Assembly (NCBI GenBank): GCA_012845835.1
Contig: JABAKD010000005.1
Location: 5,544,155-5,608,154 of the forward strand
Length of the DNA stretch: 64,000 nucleotides
Origin: Undaria pinnatifida
Taxonomy: Eukaryota > Sar > Phaeophyceae > Laminariales > Alariaceae
Direction of reading: 5' to 3'
Shown: positions 11,546 to 26,200 of the stretch, piece after piece
Numbering within the stretch: position 1 is the stretch's first letter
How the letters are laid out: every line of letters starts with the position of its first letter
Made by a program: the position numbers and the translations under genes
Notes under the pieces: model-generated
Told to the model about the DNA's origin: nothing
The model's input: the letters and a program-made list of their open reading frames with translations, nothing else
The model's database searches: none

Positions 11546-14500
11546 ATGTCTAGGGATGCCACGGAGTTGCCCTTGGGTTCAACGGCAGCGGGAGGGAACC
11601 GGCTTCTCGCTGAGCCCGCTTTCGAACTATTGCTTTCGGAGATTATTGCCTACACGGGGGCATACGTCTCCCACACGGCGGCAAGCCGAGCGACAGATGT
11701 GTTGAGAGCATCCGAAGCTGGCGGGCCAGAGGAGGACGAGCTAGGAGACCGGGTCGGAGGTAGCGAAGGGAGTGAAGATAGTGACGGTGGGGTACTTGTT
11801 GAGCCGAGTCCGGCGTCAGTTGGAGTCGGAAACGCGCTGCTTCCGGTGAGCTTCTCCGCAAACACTGCTCTGCGACTCAGGCAACGGTGCTTGTACTTGT
11901 AGTTTGGCGCTGCTGTCGCCGCTGTATGATATGATAAGACTCCCATCGCCATCGCCATAACGACACACGGAGAAAGATCAAGAATAAGACGCCGTACGTA
12001 GGGGCAACCTGAATAGAATATGCCATCCCCTCCCCCTCAGCTGTTTTGCCCGGCTCCTATGTATGATACGATGTTGGGAGACTGGCTGCTTGTGCATTCC
12101 CTCCCCCTCAGCTGTTTTGCCCGCGGCTCTTATGTATGATATGATGTTGGGAGACTGGCTGCTTGTGGTAAACGCAGCTGTTGCAGCCCGGCGGTGGCTG
12201 TTCAGCAAAATGTAGCAAGGTCTGCCCTCGTGATGGCAACCCTCGTGATCTCGTAATAGCGCAGTTGAAATCCACTTTCGGTTACCTCCAACCAAAGCAA
12301 AGGCTTCCAGCAGTTTCCCCCCACACGCGCGTCATGAGGAAAACAGGATAATCTTGAGTAAACATTTCAGTGTTGAAATTTCTGTCACATGCTATTACAA
12401 CCCACCGATTCCGCCACCGTAAGTCGACATGGCGCTCGTGGAGTGATTGTTGCTCCCTGTCCCCCAAGAGATTTGTCCAGACGACAGCCGAACCGCAACC
12501 CTATCGGTCGGTGTGCCTGTGTGTGGTGTGTCTCTGTCCGCCCCCTCCAGTCTGACCAGGCACATCAGATGGAGGCGCGAATCGAGAGCATGGGATACGA
12601 AGTGGGGTACCGCCTGGTAGAGCGGACGTGCCAGAGGCGCTGGATGGGGGGCGACCAGCTGGAGGCAATCAAGTTTGTCTGCAAGGACCTGTGGTCGGAG
12701 GTGAGGATGGGTGGGTGGGGTGGGTTTTCTGCGGAGCTTTGCTTTCTCCGTTTTTGTTGTCCATTTCTTGTTTTTTCTAATTATTTTTTTTTGCGTCTGG
12801 TGGGCTCTTTTTGCGGACGAGTGCAGTGGGACACCTTCCTCTTTGCTACTTATGTTGCTCCCCTCTCCCCAAAATACAGATTTCGATTTCCCAGCTACTC
12901 ACCAAGACCGCGGGATGCCCCGGCAGCCCTGGCGTGGCCGGGCATGCCCTCCTGCTTCCCCCCCCACCCCCCCCGTGATGAATGTGATTGCACCAAAGTT
13001 AGAGTATGCAGGAGAAGAATGGGAAGGGAATGCGAAGTTCGTAAAACAACAGATGGCGCAGCTAAAAAGATACTAGGATGCTCAAGTACGACGAGTAATA
13101 CAGTATTAAGAGCAGAACTAGAAATGTACCCACTTGAAACAAATAGAGACGTGAGGAAGTTGAAATGGTAGCATAAAGTAAAGAATATGCCACAAATGAG
13201 GTTGCCAGCCTTAGCTGATAGGGCTGTATCGGAGAAAATAACAAAAGGGCGAGCTCGAATAAGATGGGATAACGTAGTCGAGAAAATACGGAAGGATTTA
13301 GGGGGAGACCAAGAAAAGGTACTGTCTATAGAGAAGTTTGGCGGGTACAAGACAGAAGTAGAAAAAAAAATAGAAGGGAAAGGCTAGCGCTAAGAAATAA
13401 CATAAAAGAGGAGAAGCACTTAGATATATACGGGGGGTTGAGGGGAGATAATGGAATGAAAACGTATCTGCACGGCCCAATGGACTACGCGAAAAACCGA
13501 AACTGCTATTTCGTGCGGGGAGCCTGGACCTACCAGAAAGAAGAAAGAGATATACCAGTAGTCGGGGGGAGGGGGACGTGGCTACAAATATGTGCCCGTG
13601 TGGCACAACAATAGAGTAGGACTCACATAGTAGGAGAATGTGAAATAGACAAGGAGGAACGGGATGCGTTAGAGGAGATGAGGAAATTAGACGTATGTGA
13701 CATGGAAGAGTTTGGTAGACTAGAGAGTATCGAGAAAACGATCGCTATCCTAGGAGATGGATGGTGGCTGCAGACGGCGAAACAGGACGGGGATAGGATA
13801 AGCAAACAGTTTGTATGTAGTATATGGAAGAAGCGTAATGAGCGCCCAAACGTTGGAGATGTCTATATTAGGAATAGGAAAGGTGCTCTGTCTCGAAAGG
13901 GGTGCGTGGTAGTGGTCAAATGACGAAGGCAAACAGCAAATGAGTACCCCCCCCCCCCCCCTTCCCCCCATTGGCTACCATTTATCCTGCACAACCTACC
14001 GTACTGCACCGACCCGCATTGCGCCGCATGGAACGAATGCATGCACTCTCGCAGGTGTTCAAGAAGCAAGTGGACAAACTGCAGACCGATCACCAGGGGA
14101 CGTTCGTCCTAAAGGATAACGACTTCCGGTGGACCTCGCGCTACGCGGAAGGTGAGAGATCTCTTGCATTTCTGCCTCGCCGACAACTCGTTTGCAGTCG
14201 GAATGGGGGGGGTGGGGGAGCACTAGTGAAGTGCACTGATTTCAAACCCTTCTTGACACCCGAAAGTCCATCTTGACGATTACATGTATGTTTCGCCTTA
14301 GAAGAAATAAACCACCTGTTGGCACGTAAAACAGGCAACACATGTGGATCCGATTCCTTTCAGCAACGGTTTCCCCATCGAGTACAGACGAAACATATAT
14401 ATTTGCTAGTCAAGTGATTCAACTGGGGGATAAGCTTCTTTTAGCTTGGTAGTGCTTAGAAAAGGAGCTCACTCCTGATATTGCTGACAGAGTTGGTACT

Positions 14501-16666
14501 TCGAGCCCCAAATTATGTATTGTACTCGCTTGAAGAAATTGCCTGTGGGGTTACTTCCTGGTAGCCAGCGCCGTCTACAAAGCTGACGGCAGGCGCGGCA
14601 CAACTTCTATCGAGAAGGATTTGTCACCGCCGAGAGGAGTCTGTTGCCGTCAAGATGCATCTGAAAACGCCAGGAGGGACCTGTAACGTATGTCCATTAG
14701 AAGTACTCTTGTCAAGAAGCATCTGTAACGACCCAGAGGAGCCTGCAAGCGTCAAAACGGTTTTGTTACAACCGAGAACGAATTGGTACTTGTGTTTGTT
14801 AGAAAAGTTACCATATAGAAGCAATAGGAACCGTCAAGGGGAGCCACCAATACGGTTCTGTGGCCACTAAGAAGGGTTTGTAACCTATGTTCGTTAGAAG
14901 GCCTTCTAGCGATCTTAGGTTACAAACTTTTCTCGGGTTACAGATCCGTCTTGACGTTTACAGGTTCCTCTCGTCGGTGATACATCCTTCTTGGGCGCAA
15001 CCGCCAAGAGGGACTTGTAACCTACGCGGTATGTATTAGAAAGAAATACCTGCTAGGTGATCCTGTAGCCGCAAACCCGGATCTTTCGCCGCGTAAAAGA
15101 ACCTCTAGCCTGTGTCCGGGGGAGGGAAGTACCTGCTGGGCTGCTTTTGCTGATGTCAGAGCCCAACAGGCACTTCCTTCCAATGAGCATAAGTTACAGG
15201 TTCTTCTGCAAGGTTACAGATCCACCTTGACGGTTGCAGCATCCTCTTGTCGGTTACAAAACCTTCTTGAGCAGGTCTTTCTTGGCGGTTGCAGATCCGG
15301 CCTAACGTTTATAGTCTCCTCTTGTCATCACGCAACTGTCTCACTTTTCGGCGACCCTCGGAGGGGCTCTGATGCGGGGGGTCTACACGCCTGCGACGCG
15401 TGAACGCAACACGCGTTCCGGCTCATGTTGCGCTTTACGCAACAGGCACCGGAGCTCCAATTACCGTGTTCATGTCCTGGTTACCGGTACCATAGGTATT
15501 GAATGATGTCAACACTCCCAAGGGTTTGCACCTCAGAGGCTCGGCTCCACTAAAAACCTCCCTGCTGCCATGAAGCCTTTGTTTCTAGCCGACGCCCAAC
15601 ACAACAATACACCGTAGCATTGTAAACTTGTTTGTTTTCGAGATACCGGTATAACACTGCACAAGACAGGTTCCGTGATTGGGCACGAAATTACTACCGG
15701 TATCGTCACCGGTGATCGGGGCTTTGGGCGCGGTAGGAGTAGTAAACGTGGTACCAGTAGCAACTGTACCGGTAGCGCCTGTACCGATAGCGTAAGTGGG
15801 CTGATCCCGTATACAACGGGCGTGATCGTCGCTCGAGACGCGGGAGCAGGCCGCAGGCTCGTTCGTCTGACTTTGATGAGGCGTAGCCATCGCCCCCATG
15901 CTGGTGTCCACCATACCTGTGCGTGTTGTGGGTGAATGGTACCCGCCAGTTGGTGTGGTGATGGTGGTGTTTGAGGTAATCAGGCGCGCCTCCGTAGTGG
16001 GTGTGGTATTCAACCCACCCCCGGTGATAAAGTGATGGTCGAAAAACGAGCCAGCGGGGGGGTGTTGTCGAGGGGTGGTGTGTATTCTTCCGTGTTACAC
16101 AGTATATCAGCACGCCCGTAGTCTATCGTGCGATTTTAGTTTCGGTCGTTTATTTTTGGAGGGTATATGATACATTTGTCTTTAACCCAAACCCTGACCC
16201 TATCACCGTGAAACCCCCCAAACACACTAACGATGTTATACAATTACTACGCGTTGGCAGGCATCCGGGATGGGATGTGTATGCTTATTTTTGCAGACAC
16301 GGTTTGCTCCTATGGTAGATATCACCCTGACTTTGACCCATTCTCATCCTTGTCCCCATGTTTTCCTACGGTGCTCGCCATTGTTTTTTATTATTTCTCT
16401 TCTCTGGCGACGCTGGTGGTGGCGGCTGGGGTTACGAACCGCCTCTTGAATACGAAACTTCGACAACAACGGCGGCGGTGGCTTCGGCAGATGACTCCGT
16501 GGGGAGCCGTGACTTGGTCGCCCGCTTGCTCCAGTTGCCGTGCGGCCTTGTGAGGGGGGCGCTTGCGAACCTCGGCCTGGCGGCGGTGGTGAGGGCGACT
16601 TTCCTCGACGATCGGGGCGGGGCGTTGACCCTGCCAGCCGTGTCCTTCACCATCAAGATTCGTTGA
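11546..16666 (+). CDS. TRAPPC6: TRAPP complex subunit, TRAPPC6/Trs33 (4 exons, 240 aa)
   Basis: This is a small core subunit of TRAPP, the complex that tethers vesicles and activates Rab1/Ypt1 at the ER-Golgi and Golgi. Exons are 11546-11845, 12551-12700, 14055-14151 and 16491-16666; 723 nt, all phases agree, donors GTGAGC, GTGAGG and GTGAGA. Family marks are the helix with ESMGYEVGYRLVER from 112, KFVCKDLW (141-148) running into FKKQVDKL (152-159), DHQGTFVL (162-169), PCGLVRGALANLG (199-211) and the final beta strand SFTIKIR. Residues 35-100 form an acidic, Gly/Ser-rich extension not found in animal proteins of about 160-170 aa. The start at 11546 was chosen because the longer in-frame start at 11393 would add 51 unconserved residues and use up the divergent promoter. 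Intron 2 carries a retrotransposon fragment and intron 3 an inverted-repeat block. Confidence 0.92.
12025..12166. repeat. Recent 71-bp tandem duplication
   Basis: Two nearly identical units start at 'TCCCCCTCAGCTGTTTTGCC' near 12031 and 12102 and end in 'GACTGGCTGCTTGTG'. They lie in TRAPPC6 intron 1. The few differences suggest a recent event. Confidence 0.9.
12975..13946 (+). mobile_element. Non-LTR retrotransposon, 5'-truncated copy 1
   Basis: This is the 3' end of a LINE-type element in TRAPPC6 intron 2. Broken frames preserve the C-terminal part of a reverse-transcriptase protein. One segment reads 'KITKGRARIRWDNVVEKI', and a Cys-His knuckle starts CPCGTT (13592) and continues with H and C residues near 13625. 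A tail module reads 'AILGDGWWLQTAKQDGDRI', then ISKQFVCSIWKKRNERPNVG. Several stops and frameshifts make it dead. It is flanked on both sides by C-tracts (12959-12974 and 13947-13961) and ends with 'AATGAGTAC', as do the three other copies at 36725, 40344 and 42212. The enzyme core lies outside the truncated copy. Confidence 0.85.
14600..15330. repeat. Foldback block of degenerate 30-40 bp units in opposite orientations
   Basis: From about 14630 to 14880 short units of the type 'CCGTCAAGATGCATCTG' and 'CAGAGGAGCCTG' repeat on the plus strand. From about 14925 to 15330 the reverse complements repeat ('CTTGACGGTTACAG', 'AGATCCGTCTTGACG', 'CTCTTGTCGGTTACA'). The centre near 14880-14940 has 'GGTTTGTAACCTA' facing 'TAGGTTACAAAC'. 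Transcribed RNA could form a long imperfect hairpin. It lies in TRAPPC6 intron 3. Confidence 0.65.
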
Positions 16667-17980
16667 CCGGGAAGCCAGCTAGCTACTATACTTCGAAGTA
16701 GGGTGTTGCTCGACACCGCTAGGTCGATCGAGATTTCAGTGCAGCTTGTTAGCTTAACGCCGCTAAGTGTTACGAGGGCTGCAGTTGCAGTCTGATCACC
16801 GCCCCAGGTAGCTGTTGACCCTTCAGGGACTTCAAGAAGAAAAAAATACTACTTTATTGATGATCGCAGCATTAGCACACCGCGATCATGAGCAAATGTC
16901 GGTGCCCATGGGCAGTTGCTTATGGTCGCGGTGTGCTTCCAGAATTTTGAACATGAAAACATGAAAATATGAAAAAAAAAACTGCTCGGGAACATGATAA
17001 TAAAAATGCGATGGGCAAGAAGGCTGTTGTTCTTGGGTGAGAAACAAGGACGTGCGCTCAAATAGCAGCGAGCTTCGAGCTTCGTGCCGATGTACTACGC
17101 ACAGCGCTCCACTACCTTCCACCGCGACCTCCCGCCGCTTCTCAACCCCGATTACATATTGTCAGCCATCATCGCCGTCCTTGCCGACACCCAGCTCAAG
17201 GTTGCGCTGCTAGCCTGTTGGGCTGCCTTGCGTCTTGAACACATCCATTCTCCATCCACCTGCCCTCATCTTGTCCGTTTGATCGAACCTGCTGCGCTGA
17301 TTTTGGCCCCTACAGCAGTATCACCAAGCGGTGATTGGTTGGAGGAGGTGGCGCCCCCTGTCTCTCTACCCTTTTGCGGCGAGTGGGCTTGCGCCTCGGC
17401 CATCTTCCCCACCGTCGCCCAGCTTGCCTATCTTATTCACTCACGAGTTTTTCTTGTTCCTGCTGTGAGATCGCGAAACAGTACCTGGTGCTTATCCTGA
17501 CCAAAAGCGTTGTTCCGGGAAAAATGAACCACCATTTAATTTTTTGCGGCGAGACTTCGTCAGCCCCCATGAGCAAGTAGGTCCTTGAGCAACCTTTTTT
17601 TTCATTTTTCTTGTCCCAAAGTCTCTATTATGTGCCCCGCAGTGGCGTCAGTCAACTTTTCATTTTTTTGAATATATATAAAAAACGGCAGCCCATGAAT
17701 AAGGCCCGATTCTCAACGAATGCATTGCACGTGTCCATGAGGTATTCTTTTTTCTGAACCGCTGGACCCACGCCGTTCGTTCTCGCCCTTTGTTCAAAGT
17801 AAAACGGAAGCCATTAAGTTATACCTGGTAGGCTGTGTAATGATTTCGGTAGATTTTGTTGTGTTTTTAGAACAGCGCAGGCTGTTTGCTTGTTCCTGTT
17901 GTTCCTGTTGATGCTTCTTTGTTGTTATTGTCTCTGTTCAGGGCAACAGAGTGCACCCGGACTATGCTTTGATGCCGCGC
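16667..17980. other. Convergent intergenic region, no gene seen
   Basis: TRAPPC6 and the IMPACT-family gene end tail to tail here, so both 3'UTRs lie in this 1.3 kb. An open frame at 17084-17500 (138 codons, plus) shows no family resemblance, and I do not call it a gene. Confidence 0.5.
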
Positions 17981-21157
<3,177 letters not shown>

Positions 21158-22224
21158 TTAAATTACGACGTCAGCCGTTTTGTTGGATCGATTGAGTGAG
21201 TGATCGAAGTCAAACGACGGTTAGATCAACGCCCGTCGTGTTTCGCTCGTGGCCACCTTTTTGTGCAGTAAAAATTGGTGTTGAGTGTAAACCTTTTTCG
21301 GCCCCAAGTGTATTAACCCAAACCTATGCCAGATACGGTCTTACAAACCGTCTAACGTGGTGAGAGCGCAGAGCACTACGGACAGCACCTGCGCGCAAGT
21401 GCCGGAGATCTCCGCGCATAGCAGCGCGGGTACATTCCCTAACTCAGCGGCCCGAGCTGCTTCGTACGGCCGATGCCGTAATCGTCACCGTGTTTCGTCA
21501 CCTTCCCCCTATGAAGTCCCAAAGGGGTCAAACGTACTCCTGCATTAAACCCTACACGTCCATTTCCGTTCCCACAAACACAGTCCTTGCCATTCTGCAT
21601 GACCGAACGTGCACAGTCCCCCCCCCCCACCACCATCTGTCCGCCCCCCGAGCATTGCGCCACGAAAAATTAACATCGCCCGTGGGGCAAGCTATAGGGA
21701 AAATAAAGCAGAAGCTGGCATGCTCGAGAGACGAGGCGTATTCCGAAGAGGGAGGGGAGAGTTGAAGAGGAAGAAGAGATAGGCTAGTCTAAGAATCACT
21801 CGGCATGGCACCACGCGACACCACACGACGCCCCACGAGACCGCAAGACACGAAATGACACGTTAGCGTGACATGCTGACGCTTGCAGTAAGAGGTACGC
21901 GGAGATTTTCGGGTTACTGGCTGCTGGTGCCGTATCATCTTGAACATCGTTCGCCAGAACGAGGTGCTACTTGCCCTCTGTATCGTAGACAGAAAAAACA
22001 AAACAAAACATCGCATCTGCTACATACTAGGCATCCTGGAACCTGGTACAGCAGTACGCGTTAGTACAAAGATTGCTCGTGGAATTGTATAAACCAGGTA
22101 TGTGCTACGAGCATTGTTTTGGTGCCCGGGCAGGGTGCGGCAGGCTCATCGCCGGAATACGCCCTGCTGCAGGCCCACGGGTGCCCGCGCAGCTGGCGCC
22201 TGCTCTCGGTCTCGACGCAACACT

Positions 22225-22560
22225 CGAGTAAAGTTCGCACGTACGCACCCTTGCACTCTTGCACGGATAGAATACTGGTATGGCCATGCATCCGCGGTGC
22301 GGCGGTGGTATTCCCGGTGATGGGAGCACGGTGACACTAGTACGGTGATGAATGTCAACACTTACGTCGTCGATGCTAAGGTACTGTTCGAATGCTTACA
22401 CAGCAGGACGTACGCACGACTACGCACGTGCGCGCCCTTGTGCCGGCACATGGACAGGTTGCTGTTTAGACCATGGAACCGCGGTACGGCGACATTTCCA
22501 GTGATGCAAACACGGTGACACAAGTACGGTGATGGGTGATGGATGGCAACATGTCAACAC
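22225..22560. repeat. Tandem duplication, about 175-185 bp x 2
   Basis: Shared landmarks in order are a 'CGCACGTACGC' stretch, 'CCGCGGT.CGGCG', 'CACGGTGACACTAGTACGG' against 'CACGGTGACACAAGTACGG', then 'TACGTCGTCGATGCTA' against 'TACGTCGACGCTA'. The second unit runs into the weak minus-strand open frame above it. Confidence 0.7.
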
Positions 22561-22668
22561 CAACGTCTACGTCGACGCTATCACATGATATTGACGTCGG
22601 CCGAGTCTGTAAATCGCTCGGATCAGCTGACTTGGATACGTTTCCGCCCGCCCGGTTACAGAACTCAC

Positions 22669-23032
22669 CGCTCACAGTGACTATCTCCGCAGGAGCGACC
22701 GAAGAGGAAGAGGTGGGTGTCGACGCCGAAGACGACGACGATTTCGCCCCTAGCACGACACTTCCCCGCCCCCTCCCTTTCGCGAAGGGTTTTGGATGGC
22801 GTGGTACCGCGCGTGGCACGCCATACGGCACTCGAGCTCGAGCTACCCCTGCTGCTGCTGTTTTTGCTGTACGAGTACTCGTATCACCCGGCGGTGAAGA
22901 ATGGGACACAAGTTTGAGCTGGATGAGGGCAGCGGCTCCGCTATTTCTCATGCCCGCAACGCTAACGACGGAAGCAAAGAACAGCAGGTTCATTGGCCGA
23001 CCTGTCCTACCAGCGATGGCCGTCTTCTTCAT
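22669..23032 (-). CDS. Possible first exon of an unknown gene (weak)
   Basis: An open frame starts at an ATG at 23032 with MKKTAIAGRTGRPM. A hydrophobic stretch around LLFFASVVSVAG follows, as in a signal peptide. It runs to a good-looking donor (AGCG|GTGAGT) at 22668. I recognise no domain and could not find a convincing second exon. The plus strand is open over the same bases, and the end overlaps a tandem duplication, so this may be chance. It would be divergent from COG5 with a 254-bp spacer. Confidence 0.22.
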
Positions 23033-23286
23033 CGCCTCGTGCTGTTGCGAAGCACATGAACAGCGCCCTCAACACGCACCGAACACAGAACAATGGTTGA
23101 TTTTTCTCGTTCGATTCGTCCCTGAGCCAAAAAGCTGGAGCAGGTCGTATACAAACCCCTCCTTGGCCTCATTTTCGTGCTTCGTGCTTCGCGCTTCCGA
23201 TTGACTGCCGGTCAGTCTCTGGTATACCGTTGCACAGCGGAGCCTGCGAACGCCTGCGTGCAAGGCCGTGCACTGGCTGATCCAAG

Positions 23287-26200
23287 ATGAGCACGGCGGC
23301 GGAGATTCTGGGTCGCATCGAGGATGACCCCGTCTTCAGAGGGTTCCTAGAACCCGGCTTCGATCCCGCAGCATTCGCCAGCAAGATTGTGCGGGCAGAT
23401 GTCGGAAAGGCAGGCGGAGGAGCTGGGGCTGCGGCGCTGTTGCAGGGCGAGGAGAAGGCGCTGTCTGGTGCAACCACCGGTGTTGCTTTGGGTGGGGGCG
23501 ATCAGCGGGGGGTGGTGGTGGTGTCGGCGGAAAGCGTGTCGAGCCAGGCAGAGATCACTCTTGATGTGGGTACTGTTGAGCGTGGGAGTATTGTTCTTGT
23601 TACCATCGTACCCTTGGCGTGAAACAACTTTGCAGCAGCAATAAAACCCTGGTAGCAGTCAGCAGCCTAGGTGCATGTGATCGCAACAACAAGAACAAGA
23701 TTAGACACCGGCAACCGGCAAAGCTACATAGCTGCTATATACGACTATGATATGTGCTTTATGAGCGCGAGCTTGCGTTTCAAGGGTATATACGGTTGTG
23801 CTGCTCTGGCATTGCCATTAACCTGGTACACATAGCACACCCGCCAACGGCGTCAAAACCAGTGTAATATGCGGCTATGAGACGTGCCTGGTCCGTACGC
23901 CGCAAAGGCAACTACGCACTGCTGATGTCAAACCCCGCACGACATCGTAGCGCTACCAGGTATTTTTTAGAGCCTTGCCCCTTGACCATTTAGGGTGTGT
24001 CTTAACTGGCTTCGACCTTGTTGGAACGGTCCGGACGGAACGAGGCTGGTGGCATTCGCTCGTTCCATTCCAACCTGTTTGTGTCCGATGTGGACTGGTG
24101 AATTATACTCGTATGTGGGCGACCGGCCCGAACAGATAACAGCGAGTTTCGGAGGCGAGAAAAATTGACAACATGAAATTCTCAGGGGTAGCGTTGCTCA
24201 GGGTTTGTCGAAGTTTAACCGCACAAAAGGCGTTGACGGCTAAAACACCTGAGCAACCTGCTTGCTCCGGGGGGGGGGCTTCAACAATAGCTCCCAACCC
24301 AGAGCAACAAACTGCAATCGGTTGTGGTCAGGGAACAGAGCACACACGGTATTAGGTAGCTAGCGTTCGGCTGCGAAAGCAACTGAGTTAAATCGACACA
24401 CGACGCGTATGAAAATACGTGGAAGTGTGGTGAGCTAAAGCTTTATTTTCCCCATCCGCCGGAGGTTGCCCGCACCACTAAAAAAACGAACGCTGACTCG
24501 CCACCAATGCGTAGCATGGCAGGGCCCGCCATCTCCTCGAACCAGAAGGAGTAGTTTCGTGACGCTATGGGGACGAAAGTTAGTAGCAGCGTTCTACAAT
24601 CAATCTCAGCAGGCAGGGATTTTTTAGTACTCGTACGAGTAGGAGATAAACAAGCATGACAAGCAGCTTCTCACGCGCCCACTCGCTGCCACCAAAGCGT
24701 ACAGTATCAGGGCATGTCAGCTCCTCCAACCAGTCGTCGCTTGGTGATGCTGCTGTGGCGGCGAAAGCAGCACAGCAGGTTCAATCTAGGCGGGCGAGAT
24801 GAGAGGAGGGGAGGTGGATGCTGTTGTGTTCCCAACACGCAACGCAACGCAAATAGATATCGCAGCCTCGAGCTGGGTGACTACAAGGAGGACGGCGACG
24901 ACATCTGACCATTGTGATATTGGGTTAGAAAGGCGTAGGGAGGAGGTCGCGGCGAAAGGTGGTGGAACACCGTGTGTGTGGTAGATCGGCAGGAAGCTCG
25001 ACGCTAGTTACTATCAAGCACAGGTCTTACGGTTCGAGCTCACTGTAGAGCACGCGGAGGGCCCCGTGAGCATTCTTTTTTGTTCCACATTTTCAAATTA
25101 AAAATCCTGGAAGCACGCCGCGGCCATGAGTAACCGCCCCTGAGCGTTTTTACTTTGTTTCTTTTTTTTCCCCGAAACTCTCTAGCTCAACTGGCTTTTG
25201 CGGCGGGACCGTACGGCTCGACTCTACGGCAGGGGGTACCGTCACGTGGGCAGCGACTGCTCCTGACACGCGAATATATCGCGGGGCAAGCCTCGCAGAA
25301 GACGGTGCTAGCTATCCAAGTGGTACCGTCGGGACCAACCTACGAGAAGTTGTGATATTGCCGTCGTGGCTCGACGAGGACTACTGAAACTTGTACCTGG
25401 TACGAGCATCGGTGCCACACTTTTGCTAGAAAGTATATCGCCAGAGCCTCGTTCGCAACCCGGTAGTTTGCCTCGTGAGCCTCCTGGTCAGGCCATAGCG
25501 GTATCGCGTGGCTCCTGCTGCGGGCGAGCCCTACGGCACCCACGTATGCTCCACCCCATGAGTTCTAAGTCATCCCATGTGCACCCATACCGTCGTAGAC
25601 CTCCAGCCTATGAATAAGAACCACTCCCAGCACCAATCAGTTGCCGTAAATCTCCTTCCAATTGGGCCGTTCGGTTTTTCTGCACAACATTAACTCGTCT
25701 GGGACATTTTCTTCCTCGTCCAAAATTCACGATCAGGATGGGAACGCTTGGGATCTATCCGATTTGATAACCAATGAACCGCAAGCCCAATTATTATTCC
25801 CTGGCCTCTCAGATCTCCCACTTGAATACCGCCTCCTTCCATTACTTGCGGAACGGTCCAGCTTCTCTTTGATCCTTCCTTCAATTTTTTTTCTTCGATT
25901 TTTTCTTCGTTTCTTCATTTTTCTTGATATTTCAACAGTTTGTTTCCTTTTAAATTTGGTTCCTGCCAACTTAATTCTGGGCTATTTTTATTTTTGTTGC
26001 TCTTTATATTTATAATTTTTCGTTGTGGGAGTTTTTTCATCAGCCTCTTGACGTTTCAACTGTTTCCTTCAAATTCTCTTTTCTGCCAACCTCTTTTTTT
26101 GTTTTCTTCAATCTTTTTTTTTTAGGGTTCAAGTTTAATATGGTGTATCCTCATACCAGGTCCCAGCTGAGCTCAGCTTGGCTCATCAGCTCAGCCCAGC

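Larger units (their letters stand above)
21158..23286. other. Divergent intergenic region between IMPACT-family gene and COG5
   Basis: This holds the upstream regions of two divergent genes, a tandem duplication (22225-22560) and one weak possible first exon on the minus strand. I recognise no other gene. C-runs occur near 21618-21630. Confidence 0.5.

Noticed and set aside
16185-16225. Telomere-like AACCCAAACCCTGACCC
   Set aside because: The units are irregular, very few and not tandem; probably chance.
22536-23204. 222-codon plus-strand frame as a gene
   Set aside because: It shows no domain, the other strand is also open, and part of it lies in a tandem duplication.
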